From Juglans regia (lineage: Eukaryota; Streptophyta; Magnoliopsida; Fagales; Juglandaceae), in the NCBI RefSeq assembly GCF_001411555.2, contig NC_049909.1, positions 1,674,001 through 1,738,000 of the forward strand: DNA of 64,000 nucleotides, in the 5' to 3' direction. The notes under the pieces were generated by a model, which saw only the letters and a list, made by a program, of their open reading frames with translations, was not told the DNA's origin and made no database searches. The translations under genes and the position numbers were made by a program. Shown one piece after another: positions 1 through 11,300 of this stretch (positions are counted from its first letter, which is position 1; each line of letters starts with the position of its first letter).

Positions 1-710
1 TCAAACAAATCCAATCACATAGCAATGCTGATATTTTTGTTTTAAGAAATTTTTTTTTTTTTTTTGGAAAGACAATCAATGCAAAAATGAGAATAAAGCT
101 TCAGGCTATGGAAGTGAGAATGGGAACATAAGAAGTAGGAAGTAAAACAAAATCCAAGTGTTGAATAAATCTGGCCGTAGCAAATGCGGGTTTGGCTAAA
201 TTCACTATGGTAATAGCAACACAGAGAAACAATTAATATATTTTCAAAACAAACCGATAGTGTAAAACCAAAGAAAGAGATAGTAAAACTCCCTTTGCTC
301 GTTGAGAACTGTGCACAATCGTTGAAAAGTCATGCGAAAGGACAAGCCACCCCGCTCCCTTTCTTTCTTTCTTTTTATTTCGGCTATTTCTGCGCTGGAA
401 GTCGCGCGAGAGGAGAAACTGAGGGAGAGATAGACGTCTGGTGGAGGGAGAAGAATCGGAGCTGAGATGTCGTGTTTCCGGCGTCGTCTACCTCAAGTCT
501 AGTGGTTTCGGCAAAGTCTGTATTGTTTTATTGGGATAGTCTGCTCAGGAGGTGCGGCGATTTTACTTGGTTGTGTTTTGGCTTGGAACGAAGGGAACTC
601 AGGTGGGTGGGTTGGTTTTCGGCTCTGGTTTTCGGAGGAAGGAGATGAAACGAATAGTGCTGGATGTTTTGTCAGCGTGGTTCGGTATTGTTTGAGAAAA
701 CAATAGAACC
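1..710 (-). other. internal part of LTR element F, no recognisable gene
   Basis: This stretch lies downstream, on the minus strand, of the LTR at 731-1069 and its primer-binding site, so it should be the internal region of that element. I see no gag or pol motif. It holds a poly-T run near 49-65, a GA-rich tract near 785-840 and a CTTT run near 360-378. The 92-codon minus-strand frame at 599-877 crosses the LTR border and is Ser/Leu/Phe-rich, so it is not a convincing gene. The final exon(s) of the MORC gene would be expected on this side, but none is recognisable here. Confidence 0.4.
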
Positions 711-726
711 GGCTCTTGATACCAAT
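711..726 (-). other. primer-binding site of LTR element F (Met-tRNA type)
   Basis: Read on the minus strand, the bases just inside the LTR are TTGGTATCAAGAGCC. This is close to the TGGTATCAGAGC motif typical of plant elements primed by initiator Met-tRNA. It starts about four bases after the CA end of the LTR, the usual spacing, and it fixes the orientation of the element as minus. Confidence 0.7.
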
Positions 727-730
727 ATGA

Positions 731-1069
731 TGTAGGATAGAAGTGAGGAGGAGGAGTAGAAACAGAGTAATAGGAAATAGAGAAGAGAAATGAACTAGAA
801 GAGAAGAGAGGAAGAAGAAGAAGAAGAAAGCGAAGAGGGACTAGAAGGAGGCGGCTAGCGCTCAACTCTGCATTCAAAAATAACTACTTCCCAATATTCC
901 TTCAGATGTCTTTAAGTAGTAGGGCAATACAAACTCTAAATAAAATAGACAAGACATTAATAAAATAACAAAATAGAAAATGTCTTTAAGTAGTAGGGCA
1001 ATACAAACCCTAAATAAAATAGACAAGACATTAATAAAATAAATAAAACATTAATAGGAGATATCCTCA
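731..1069 (-). repeat. LTR of element F (5' LTR, 339 bp)
   Basis: On the minus strand this block begins TGAGGATATC and ends CTATCCTACA, giving TG...CA ends, and it is followed by a Met-type primer site. The 3' part is very CT-rich on the minus strand, as in many plant LTR leaders. It contains an internal 74-bp direct duplication. The partner LTR is not in the window, so no target-site duplication can be checked. The truncated plus-strand LINE begins within about 20 bases of its outer end. Confidence 0.65.
906..1045. repeat. 74-bp tandem duplication inside LTR F
   Basis: Two copies with a 74-bp period start at 906 and 980 with the same bases (ATGTCTTTAAGTAGTAGGGC). They stay nearly identical for about 64 bases, with one visible C/T difference. 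They lie in the U3-like part of the LTR. Confidence 0.85.
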
Positions 1070-1088
1070 TCAATTTGTTATCGGAACC

Positions 1089-3201
1089 TCATGCATGGAG
1101 GCCTACGGTAGATGGCCTAGCTTTTGAAATAGTATGGCTTGGGCGGAGAGACCATTTGAAGAGGAAGAGGTACAAGAAATAATCAGGAAAATGAATAAAG
1201 ATAAAACTCCAGGCCCGGATGGATTCACTATGGCCTTTTTTAAGACTTGTTGGGAGGTGGTGCAAGGGGAAGTAATGCTGTATTTTCAAGAATTCTTCAC
1301 TTATGGCAGATTTGAGAAAAGCTTAAATGCTACTTTTATTGCACTAGTCTCTAAAAAGGTCAGTGCAAGAGAGGTACAAGATTTCAGGCCGATTAGTCTT
1401 GTGGGCAGTGTGTATAAAATACTTGCCAAAGTTCTTGCTAATAGGATAAGCACGGTCATGGAGAAGATTATCTCTAAGTCTCAAAATGTCTTTGTGAGGG
1501 GGAGGCAAGTTCTTATAGCTAATGAATGTTTGGATAGCAGGTTCAAGTCAGGAGCTCCAGGTATTTTATGCAAACTCGATATGGAGAAGGCATATGATCA
1601 TGTTAACTGGGATTTTCTGATGTATATGTTGAGGAGATGTGGGTTTGGAAAAAAATGGATGAAGTGGATGAGGCATTGTGTGTCAACGGTCCGCTTCTCA
1701 GTTTTGGTAAATGGTGATCCCATGGGCTTCTTTAATAGCTCGCGGGGTCTACGACAAAGTGACCCACTATCACCCCTTTTATTTTTCCTAATAATGGAGA
1801 CTCTAAGTTGAATGGTGTTGGCGGCAGTAGAAGGAGGATTTTTTTTCAGGTTTCTCGGTAGGAGATATCCACGACTCCACCATTATTTCTCACATTTTGT
1901 TTGCAGATGACACTTTGCTTTTTTGTGAGGCAAATGCAGGGCATATCCAATCTTTGAAGGCCATTTTACTCTGTTTTAAAGCGATATCCGGGTTAAAGGT
2001 TAATCTTGCAAAGACGGAGATGGTTGCAGTTGGCGATGTTAGTAATATTGGAGGGTTGGCGAATATTTTGGGATGTGGGATTTCTTTGTTGCCATTGAAA
2101 TACCTTGGTCTCCCGTTGGGGGCTTCTTTCAAAGCTAGACAATTTGGGAGGGGGTGTTGGAAAATTTTAGAGTAGGTTGGCAGGGTGGAAAAAGGTTGTA
2201 TTTTCTAAATGGGGGTGAATCACACTTATTAAGAGTACCTTATCCAATCTCCCCACCTATTACTTATCTTTATTTCCCCTCCCCGCTAGTATTGCTTCTA
2301 GAATATAGAAGCTTCAACGTGATTTTTTGTGGAATGGGTTAGGAGAGGAGTTTAAATTTCATTTCGTAGGGTGGGAAAAGGTATGTTCTCCTTTGAGAGA
2401 CGGTGGATTGGGGTCCGGAATGTGAAGGCGTTCAATAAGACATTATTAGGAAAATGGTTGTGGCGTTATAACCATGAGATGGGAGCTTTATGGAAAGGGG
2501 TGGTTGATATGAAGTATGGAAGTGAAAGGGAGGGTTGGTGTCCTAAAGAGGGTAGGGGGACATATGGAGTGGGGCTATGGAAGTATATACGAAAAGGTTG
2601 GTGCTCTTTTGCTAGTAATATTCGGCTGCGTTTGGGGGATGGTAGTAGAATAAGCTTTTGGCAAGATGTGTGGTTGGGAGACACGGCCTTGAAGGATGTT
2701 TATCCCATGATTTTCAGAATTGCACAGTGGACTGGTGCTGTTTGTGCAGAAAAAGTGGTGAAACGGTGGACCATCTGCTTCTACATTGTGAGTTTGCTCG
2801 AGATATCTGGACTTCTTTTCTCAGTAGAATGGGTATAGCATGGGTGATGCAGGATAGGGTGGTCGAATTGTTAGCAAGCTGGAAAGGGATCACAGGGACA
2901 CCACAGATTACAACAATGTGGAAGATGGTCCCTATTTGTATTCTCTGGTGTATTTGGAACGAACGTAATGAGAGACTTTTTGAGGATCATGAACGCTCCT
3001 TGGAAGAGTTTAGGAGTTTTTTCTGGAAGACTTTGTTTGTGTGGGCCATTGCTATTGATTTGAATGGTCATAGCTTTCATGATTTCCTTGTAACTTTTTC
3101 TAGTTTCTAACTAGGTGTAATCACATGTATACTTCTAGTGTACCTAGGCTATGCCTACCTTTATATCAATAAAATAACTTATTACTTATAAAAAAAAAAA
3201 A
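1089..3201 (+). mobile_element. 5'-truncated L1-type LINE
   Basis: The fragment contains the LINE reverse transcriptase, split over shifted frames. The palm start with KTPGPDGFT is near 1205-1230. The [14 protein letters not shown] motif is near 1580-1615. The catalytic FADDTLLF box is in another frame at 1900-1925. A thumb/connection region follows at 2371-2720. A zinc-finger zf-RVT segment with CCLCRKSGE...HLLLHC lies at 2740-2790 and ends at a stop at 3110. The 3' end carries an AATAAA-like signal and an A-tract at about 3190-3201. The 5' endonuclease half is missing, which is typical of incomplete target-primed insertion. Frameshifts near 1811 and 2160-2340 make it dead. It probably lies in the last intron of the MORC gene, on the opposite strand. 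Confidence 0.9.
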
Positions 3202-3339
3202 GGAATCCTCGCTCTCTTATGTTATAAATAGTCAACATTTTCCCATGTGAGGCCAGCCAACTGAAAAAAGCAACCTTAAGTGGAGCATGACTCCTCTAAA
3301 TACTTTTCTAAGGGAAGTCAATAGAGGAATGTGGCGACA

Positions 3340-3961
3340 GAACATTGTAGAAGGATCTGACCGAGAATTTGTTGTTCCCGTTGTGCTTCCAACGCAGCCT
3401 GTCTTCCCCTTCAGCTTTTAGATTCAGCGCGTATAGTGTCCTGTAAAGTTCTCAAATGTCTCCCACCTCCCAATCCTGGGCAGCTCAAGTAAATCTCACC
3501 AACCATTGAAAGGAACCAGCAGAAGTGACCATGTTATCAGCCACTGAAGCCTTTTCCAACGTGATCCTATAGAGCGAAGGGAAAGCATTCTTCAAGGCTA
3601 TATCGCCACATCATATGTCAAACCAGAATCTGGTTCATGTTCCCCTTCCCACCTCAATTCTGAAATTGTTGGAGAAATCTACCATCCGTTCCTGATACAT
3701 TTCCAAACTCCCACTCCGTATGCTCCTCTTACTTCATGAGAGCACCATCCTCCCCAAATGCTCCCGTATTTTGCTTATGACATTTCTCCAAAGAGCGTCT
3801 CCTTCCCGATGGTACCGCCATAGCCATTTCCCTTAAAGAGTAGAATTGAAGATTCCCAACTTTCTAATCCCCAAGCCACCATACGATAGAGGGGTGCAGA
3901 TTTACTCCCACTTTATTAAGTGGAATTTTTTCTCAACTTCTAGGCCTCCCCACAGAAATTA
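3340..3961 (-). mobile_element. LINE fragment, reverse orientation
   Basis: The minus strand matches the post-RT part of the larger LINE at 11188-15790. The segment at 3730-3960 corresponds to 12215-12440 and shares phrases such as CTAGGCCTCCCCA and GCCATTTCCC. The part near 3560-3620 matches the region before zf-RVT. It is interrupted by stops. Its left border with the preceding LINE tail is unclear, and the right border abuts a SINE piece. Confidence 0.7.
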
Positions 3962-4050
3962 TTTGCACCCAAAGGTTCAAATTTTAGACCTAGAGGAAGC
4001 ATACCAGCAAGATCAAAGCTCTTACCGCTTGAGCCAACCCTGAGGGGTTA
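3962..4050 (-). mobile_element. SINE fragment (tRNA-derived 5' part)
   Basis: On the minus strand this matches the 5' end of the SINEs at 15864-16090 and 16366-16616: a GGCTCAAG box-A-like start, the AAGCATACC(A/C)CCAAG-type segment and a box-B-like GGTTCAAAT block. Only the first 85-90 bases remain. The 3' half is replaced by LINE sequence. Confidence 0.7.
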
Positions 4051-4410
4051 ACACTTGCAGAAATTAGGTATATTAACTAACCTATACAGAGGATGACCAA
4101 TTATTACTCAAACCCCAAAGCTATAATGCTATATGATAGAAACAATGTCCCACCACTTATATTAAGATGGTATTCATATGCTGCAAAGCTTCAGTGTTGA
4201 AGATCACTTCATGATTCTGCTCTTGCTTAAAATAAATCTTAACAAAAAGTGATCATAATAGAAGGGAACTGGCAAAGGCAAAAATAGATATTTCTGCCTT
4301 AGAGAAAGCTCCAGAAATCCAACAAATTGCTATTTGTTCAAGCATCATTGAAATTTCTTTAACCAACTAACTCAAAACAAAAACAACAACGAGAAGGGCT
4401 AGAAAATCAC
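4051..4410. other. intron sequence after MORC exon 16
   Basis: The sequence is AT-rich and non-coding. The minus-strand donor GTGATTTT begins at 4410, immediately after exon 16. I searched it for a C-terminal coiled-coil exon and saw none. Confidence 0.5.
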
Positions 4411-5353
4411 CTTTAAGGGGGATTGTGTAGAGGGAGAAGATTTTCTTCCACCTGATGCAGAATCAAGCTGAGATTCAGTATCCTTCATGCATGAAGATGA
4501 CCTAGTCGTACACAAACCATCTTTGCTAAAAGATCTCATGGCATTGAATGTCTTATGGCCACTGCCATTTGCTTGTTTCTCAAGTAGTATATGCATGTCC
4601 TCATCACTCAGATCTTCTGCAGAAGATGCGTATGAAGGCTCAGAAGAAATCCGCCTTTTTCCAGACTTTGTACGGGTCTTTGTTCTATTTCTATCTTTAT
4701 CTGACCAATGTCCATTTCCGTATCCCTGAAATCTTGCCAATTCTTTTCCTCCATGCTTCTGATTTAGCTTTGAAGAGTTCTTCTCTGATACTGAATGTGG
4801 GGTCTTGCTAGACTTTTTTGAATGTGAAGTTTCTACAAAACCAGACATTTGGTTGTCTTAAGATAATTATTTCACAGTGAGATAAGAACTAAAGCAAGCA
4901 GCCTGTTTGGTGCATAAATCAATAAAAAAGAAAACCAATAGAATGAGAATTCCCATAATACCTCCCTTTGCAGCTTCATCTCCAAGTTTATTACCACGAT
5001 GTGATTGATAACCAATTCTGTGACAGTTAGACAACCTAAATAGAACAGAATAGCCAATAGTCACGACTATAGTAAATCAGCTTTCCCAGTAAAACTTCAA
5101 GAGGCAATAATAACAAACCAGTAATTCTTTTGCACTTGTATCAATCGTGCCTCAAGTCTTGCGAGGACTGTTGTACGCTCAAATCCCTGCTTATCATGAG
5201 CCGGTTCAACAAAATTAGCTTCCAATACACCTGCAAGCAGAAATGAAGTTCATCCGAAGTGAGCTCAAGTAAATACAAAAACTTCAACACAAAGATGATA
5301 CCTATTACTCCACGACCCTGACTTCCTGGAGTATTCCAAAGCCTCCAGAATGG
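4411..5353 (-). CDS. MORC7-like: MORC exons 13-16: end of transducer and basic tail
   Basis: Exon 13 (5302-5353) has the PFWRLWN motif. Exon 14 (5119-5230) has [15 protein letters not shown], a segment strongly conserved in MORC4/7-type proteins. Exon 15 (4962-5035) carries CHRIGY. Exon 16 (4411-4832) encodes about 141 residues rich in Ser and Lys. Its basic stretch near residues 594-609 ([16 protein letters not shown]) is a likely nuclear localisation signal, followed by an acidic [10 protein letters not shown] patch. Phases are 1, 2, 1 and 0 in order, so the junction codons are G-GT, TG-G and G-AA. No terminal coiled coil is present. Confidence 0.9.
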
Positions 5354-8300
5354 CTGACAAACAACAAGCACTTATTTCAGAAGGAATTCAAAGAAGATCA
5401 CGTGCCAAACAGACTCATCTAAGAAATAGCAACTCTCAGAACATATAAAGACAGAAAAACAAAAAAAGACAGAATATATATAGAGCTGTTCAGGATTGGG
5501 AATTGATGAAGTTTGAGCTTTCTTCAGCCTTTGATACTCTTTGAGGCTTGATGGTAATGATGGGATAGGATGTTGTGGAAGTCCAAGAGGCGTAAAAAGT
5601 TCACTGTTCATTCTTATTATAAGCTGTTGACCTTTCTTAAATAGTCTTCCTTTCCTTTGGAAGTACATTTGGAGGTCTCATCTGCCTTCCAGAGTTGTTT
5701 TTTTTTTTTCATATGGACTGCTTCTCTAGGGAAAATTTTGCCGTTGAACACTTTATTGAAGTGTAGTATTATAATTATGGATTGGTGTTTCATGTGTAGG
5801 GGAAACCGTGGATCATTTACTTTTGCATTGTGAGGTGGTATTATAGTTATGAATTGGTGTTTCATGCGTAAGAAGTATGGGGAAATTGTGGATCATTTAC
5901 TTTTGCATTGTGAGGTGGCAAGGGCTTTGTGGGATGGAATTTTTTGTAGAATTGGCTTGGCTTGGGTGATGCCTTTGAGAGTGGTTGATCTTCTTGCGTG
6001 TTGGAACAGGCTTCATGATTGTTCTCAAGTGGATAAGGCTTGAATGATGGTTCCTTTGTGTCTTATGTAGTGCATTTGGATGGAAAGGAATTAGCAGTGT
6101 TTTAATGATAAGGAGCATGCTGTGGAGCAACTCCAGAACTTTTTTGTGCCCTCTTTATTGCTTTCATTTTCTGCTTTAGTGATTAACGGATCTTTTGCTC
6201 ATGATTGTCTGTTGTTGCTTTTTGTTTCTGTATTTAGGTGTTTTCTTTTGAATGCTTCTTGTGTACACGGGCTTTGCCTATACATTCATTCCTAATAAAA
6301 TTACATGTAAAAAAAAAGGGCAAGTTTTAATGATTTTATCGTCTCTTTTTATTTCTTGTTAGGCATTCATCTTGTATACTTCCAATGTACTAGGCTATAA
6401 CTTTTTTCATTTTCTAATAAATTCTTCAATTACTTATAAAAAAACAATCCAGACGCTACTATCTTCATATCTACCCCATATTTTTGACATATTCTCATTT
6501 TGATCTTCTCTTTCCAAGATCATTTTGCTTGATGCATCAGTATGAGCATTCTAAAAGTTGAGATGACAAGAAGGGGGTGGGCGTGGGTAGAGCCAGAGAA
6601 CAATTCAATATGACAATAACAGGATTGCAAAATTAAAATCGTAAAAGCAAATCATACCTTAATAAGCCGATTTTTGTGATAAACATTGAATCCTTGAACA
6701 TCAATATGATGTTTTGCGTCCTTGACGAATCCAATGGTTACGACAGCAATCATCTGATGACAATAGTTGCATAGAATCAGAATACATACTGCAGCAGACA
6801 AGAATATATAACAAAAGAAACCATTTTTTGAGTGTTACATTCAAATTGTTTGAGCCCACATCAGCACCAGGATTTGGTCGGTACGTAACCTCCTGAGACA
6901 GCATCATGTCATTAACTATATTGTGGTGCTCCACATCTTTCCCACGAAGAATAATTCGAAAGCCTGGAGGAATCCTTAGATAGAGTATTGAAGCATAACT
7001 CTGGAAAATTAAATTTGAGTAATATAGTTAAAAATAGAACTGGAAAAGAAGAAATAAAGAGAGCATGAGAGATTAAAGACATTCTGGGTCTTCAAGCAAG
7101 CCATGATATCTCCTTAAAATCCTTTTTCACATGTCCCATTGTCATATTTCCCATTGTCATATTTTCTTTCAGATTCTTGGGATAAGTACGGCAAGTCTTA
7201 CTTTTTCCTTTGAAGAAGAAACAAGACCCATAATATCTTCAAGTAACAAATCAATCTCATCCCACTTAAGGATTTCCACACCTTAAGATGTTCAAGTTCC
7301 TTATAAACCTCCTCTATAACAGATTCAGGAATTTTGACTTTTGTACTAACCAGATTTCTCCTCGATATACCAGATTTTGAAGAATTGACCTTTTTCTTAA
7401 CATTTTTTTCTCTTTTTTCCACATCAATCTTCTGGTAATAATCCACATTCCAATAGAAATAGCACAAGTGAAATTTATTACGTAAGCAATGAATTACAAT
7501 TTAGTAAGCATCAGAATACACATTTATTTAATACACAAAAATTGAGCCTTTAGTTAGAAACTTTGTCAGTACGACTTATCTGTAACAATGCACTAAACTT
7601 TATCCGACAATCTAGAGAAAATTAGAGTTATCCATACTTTTCACCTTTCCATGTACATTTTTCAACCTCTTTAAACACCACTTTCCTTATTCTAGCATAG
7701 CACATAGTATTCCATGTGAAAAATTTTGTAGGGATATGCTTAAAGTAGACCTGAAGGCTTACAACTACAATTTTCGAATAATGAAACCATAGTGAATAGT
7801 TCTTGTGAGATCTTCATCAAGGCCAATAAGACATAAAAATAAGATAAAATCTAAAGCAATTATATCATTAAAAAGTCTAGCATTACTCTTAATGAATGTC
7901 GATACGTCAGAAAATGTCTAGAGTTGGGAAAAAGCTCTGCCATTTGTATCTTCTTCTCATCTCGGTTGACGCCTCTGATCTGAATGTCCTGCAAACAATT
8001 GATATACCACAAAAAGTTATGAATCTTAGAAGGAAAATCATGCTCAAATAGCACCATAAGAAAGAAAGAAAGAAAAGATTGCCAAAAATAGATGCAGGAC
8101 ATAAAGCACGTACATCAGGATCAGCATCAAAATCAAGTTCCAACAGTCCTTGGTCATCCTCCCAAAGATTGTAGATAATTATCCGTGTACCACAATCTCT
8201 CATCAGGTTAAACTATTAAGAAAAATTACAGTTAATCGCAGTGTCAATTTATAACTTAAGTTCCCATAAAGAAATTTTCTTTTGATAAGTAAGATTACAA

Positions 8301-11300
8301 AAAAAAAAAAAAAAACATAAAAGAAATTTGAGAGAACAGATAAGATAAAATGGAAACGTTTAGTCTGAATCAACTGAATTCAAATCAACAGTGTTACCAC
8401 AATATAACCATAAGACTGCAGCTGATGGCCTATGCCATGATAACTTGGGTGAAAGAAAACTGGAAAATTACTGTAAAATACAAGAAAATTTGAAATATAT
8501 AGCCTAGCCACAACTTGCATATGATTTCTCTCCAGCAAGAAAATTCCCCAACTAGATTATGTGCCCACAGATAAGGTCAATGTGCATGCATCGGGCTAAA
8601 CAAACTTAAAAGGCATGTGTCATGTCCCAACTAGTGGTTGACAGGATTTAATTGTGACATATGCTTTGCCTCAGTCATGGAGACTTCAAAACTTTGGCAA
8701 AAGAAATCCTGATTTTTCGAAATAGGAACCTTAGAATAAAGCTATCAATGGCCACTTCAATGTAGATCTCGACCGTTTACACTTTTAAGGCTTCAAAACA
8801 CCACATTGAATTCTCTTGCTGCTGACTAAAGAGATTTCATATTCAGCAGGAAAATACTGATGATACATGCGGGGGGAAAACACAGCAGAATAATGGATAT
8901 AATGCCAAGCCTTTCCATTCCTACACAAGAAGTATAAGAGTCACCTGACGCAGAAGATCAGTTTCACTGGAAAATGGGGACCATTGAACTATTGTTTCCA
9001 CATTTGTACTCCAATCACAAGGAGAAGACCGAATAATTTTGTTCCAATCTTGTCCCCCCCCTCTTGCATAGTCAAGCTTCATATTCAGTCCACAAAACAA
9101 TTTGATCAGAAGTGCAAATAAGTAATGGTAATAAAACCATATGCACAATATATATATATTTATATATATCAACACATTATCAATAAGTTTACAGAACAGT
9201 GATTATCAGTGTCACATGGTTCCTATGGTGACCAGTGACATATTCCTTAATGGCAGTACATGGTGTTTGTAAAAATCCCATTATATAGCTATATCAATCC
9301 ACCTATAGTTCCAAGTTGATATAATGTTTTTTCAAGTAGGTCCATGTTGATATATTGTCAACAGCAGTTACAAGACAATTGACATCTGCAAAGTCCATAA
9401 AATAATAAAAAGAAAATAAAGACAATTACCATGGGAACTACAATATCTTCCTTCCTTGTGCTCCTCAAGAAAGTATAAGACAGTAACCCAATGCTCTGCG
9501 TAGGCCTAGAAGCAACACCAAGAAAACTAGATTAGCTACTTGTGCGTACATGTGTTTGTGTGAGTATAAAGAAAACAAGTGCAGCAAATGTAAAAATAAA
9601 GAGTACCATGTAAATCATGCACAAGAAAAAGAGGATAAAATAGCAAAGGAAAACGCAATTTCATCAACTTTCCACTCCCCAAAAAGCCATAGACAAAGTA
9701 TGTTGTATTTGCTTTCTAAACAAGCTAAATAAACCTATAATTCACATCTATACATTTTTTTTATAAGTCCATTTACATCCATATTTGGAAAGGTAACAAG
9801 AAAGTAAAATAAAGAGTACACCTTTTTCCATCTTTCCCACAACAGCGTGAGAAAACAATTACATCTGCCCCAAGCCTCATGGTACTCGTCTTAAAACCAT
9901 TTCCATCTGAGAAAACAAACATAAAGTTATCCTTCTTCAAAGGAGAAACATGCAATCAAAATCATATTTGTGTGTACTTCCAGAACCAGAGGTTTACATT
10001 GTCCAATAGAATTTGCTACTTTGCTTTTGGCAGAATACCCCAATGACATGCATTGTCGCATTTTATCTGGATCCATCCCACCACCATTATCTGCAACATA
10101 GTCTAATAGATTGACATTCTGGACATAATTATCGTGTTATGGCAATACAAAGGCCAGATCTCCTCATACAAGATTTTGTTTTGGGGGTCGGGGGGGAGAG
10201 AAGGGGGGAGAGAGAGAGAGAGAGAGAGACCTAAATCCAGCAGCAAAAAATCACACTTGAGATGAAAACAACATACCTTCAATCAACAACATCCTGCTCC
10301 CATCTTTCTTATTTACAAGCATATCCACATTAACAGATGTAGCACCATTGCCGACCTGACATCAAAATGAAGAAGTTAGGAGAAGCGAGAAATGCATGCA
10401 TGTGTTGTATAATTTAGAATATATTACATGCAAGATACCTCATCCAATGAATTGTCCAGAAGCTCTGCAAAAGCTGCAGACAGGAATTCATTAAGCAACT
10501 TAACGAACTAGAAACTCTGTGTGAAACAAAGAAAAAGATTCATACTACCATGCATTATTGTGAAGAAACACAATCGTATCTATCAATCAATAAACAAAAA
10601 AAATAAACCGATAAATAAAAAGAAAGAAGCACAACTGTATCTAAAAAACTGGTTGAATAACTTTACCTCCAAGAGCCCACTTATGACTTGTCGCATTAGA
10701 ATGTAGAAATTTAGGATGAACCCTGACATGATCCATGCCAACTGAAGATTTCAACAGAAACATTAGATAGGGATTTGCATTGCCAAGTATGACAGATAAA
10801 CTAATAACCTCCGAATTTGGCAGCCATTCATTCAGGGTACATATTGGTGACAGACAGAATAAATGAACTCAAAATCAAATGTTTCAATTACATAAACTCT
10901 TCGTTTTTTCCTTTTCTGGTGGCAGTGCCAGGGGATGGAGCAAGGGGTTTGCTCAAGAGGATGCATGCATTCATGAGTAATGAATAAAATAATAAAAATT
11001 AACTTTTGAGAAGTCAAAAGTAGCCTCAATCATCCATAACCAAGGCCCAAAAATAAATAAAAACAAAAGCACTAACGGCTGACCAATAATTAGTTCTAAC
11101 TGGAAGCTCAGCATTTTGTCATCCACTGCCAGAAAATATAGGTACTTTCCAATCTTTAAGAACACTATATACCTCCTCAAAATCTATTTTTTGATACGTA
11201 AGAGATAAATTTTATTAATAAGAATGAAAAAGGCCTAAGCCATGTACACAGGAAGTATACCACAGAACACCTAAATACATTCTAAGAGTGATGAACTAAA

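Noticed and set aside
599..877. 92-codon minus-strand frame
   Set aside because: It starts inside the LTR and crosses the primer site; composition is Ser/Leu/Phe-rich from a GA-rich tract.
7198..7467. 89-codon minus-strand frame in MORC intron 10
   Set aside because: It lies between two exons whose phases join correctly without it, and no MORC segment corresponds. It is Lys-rich intron sequence.
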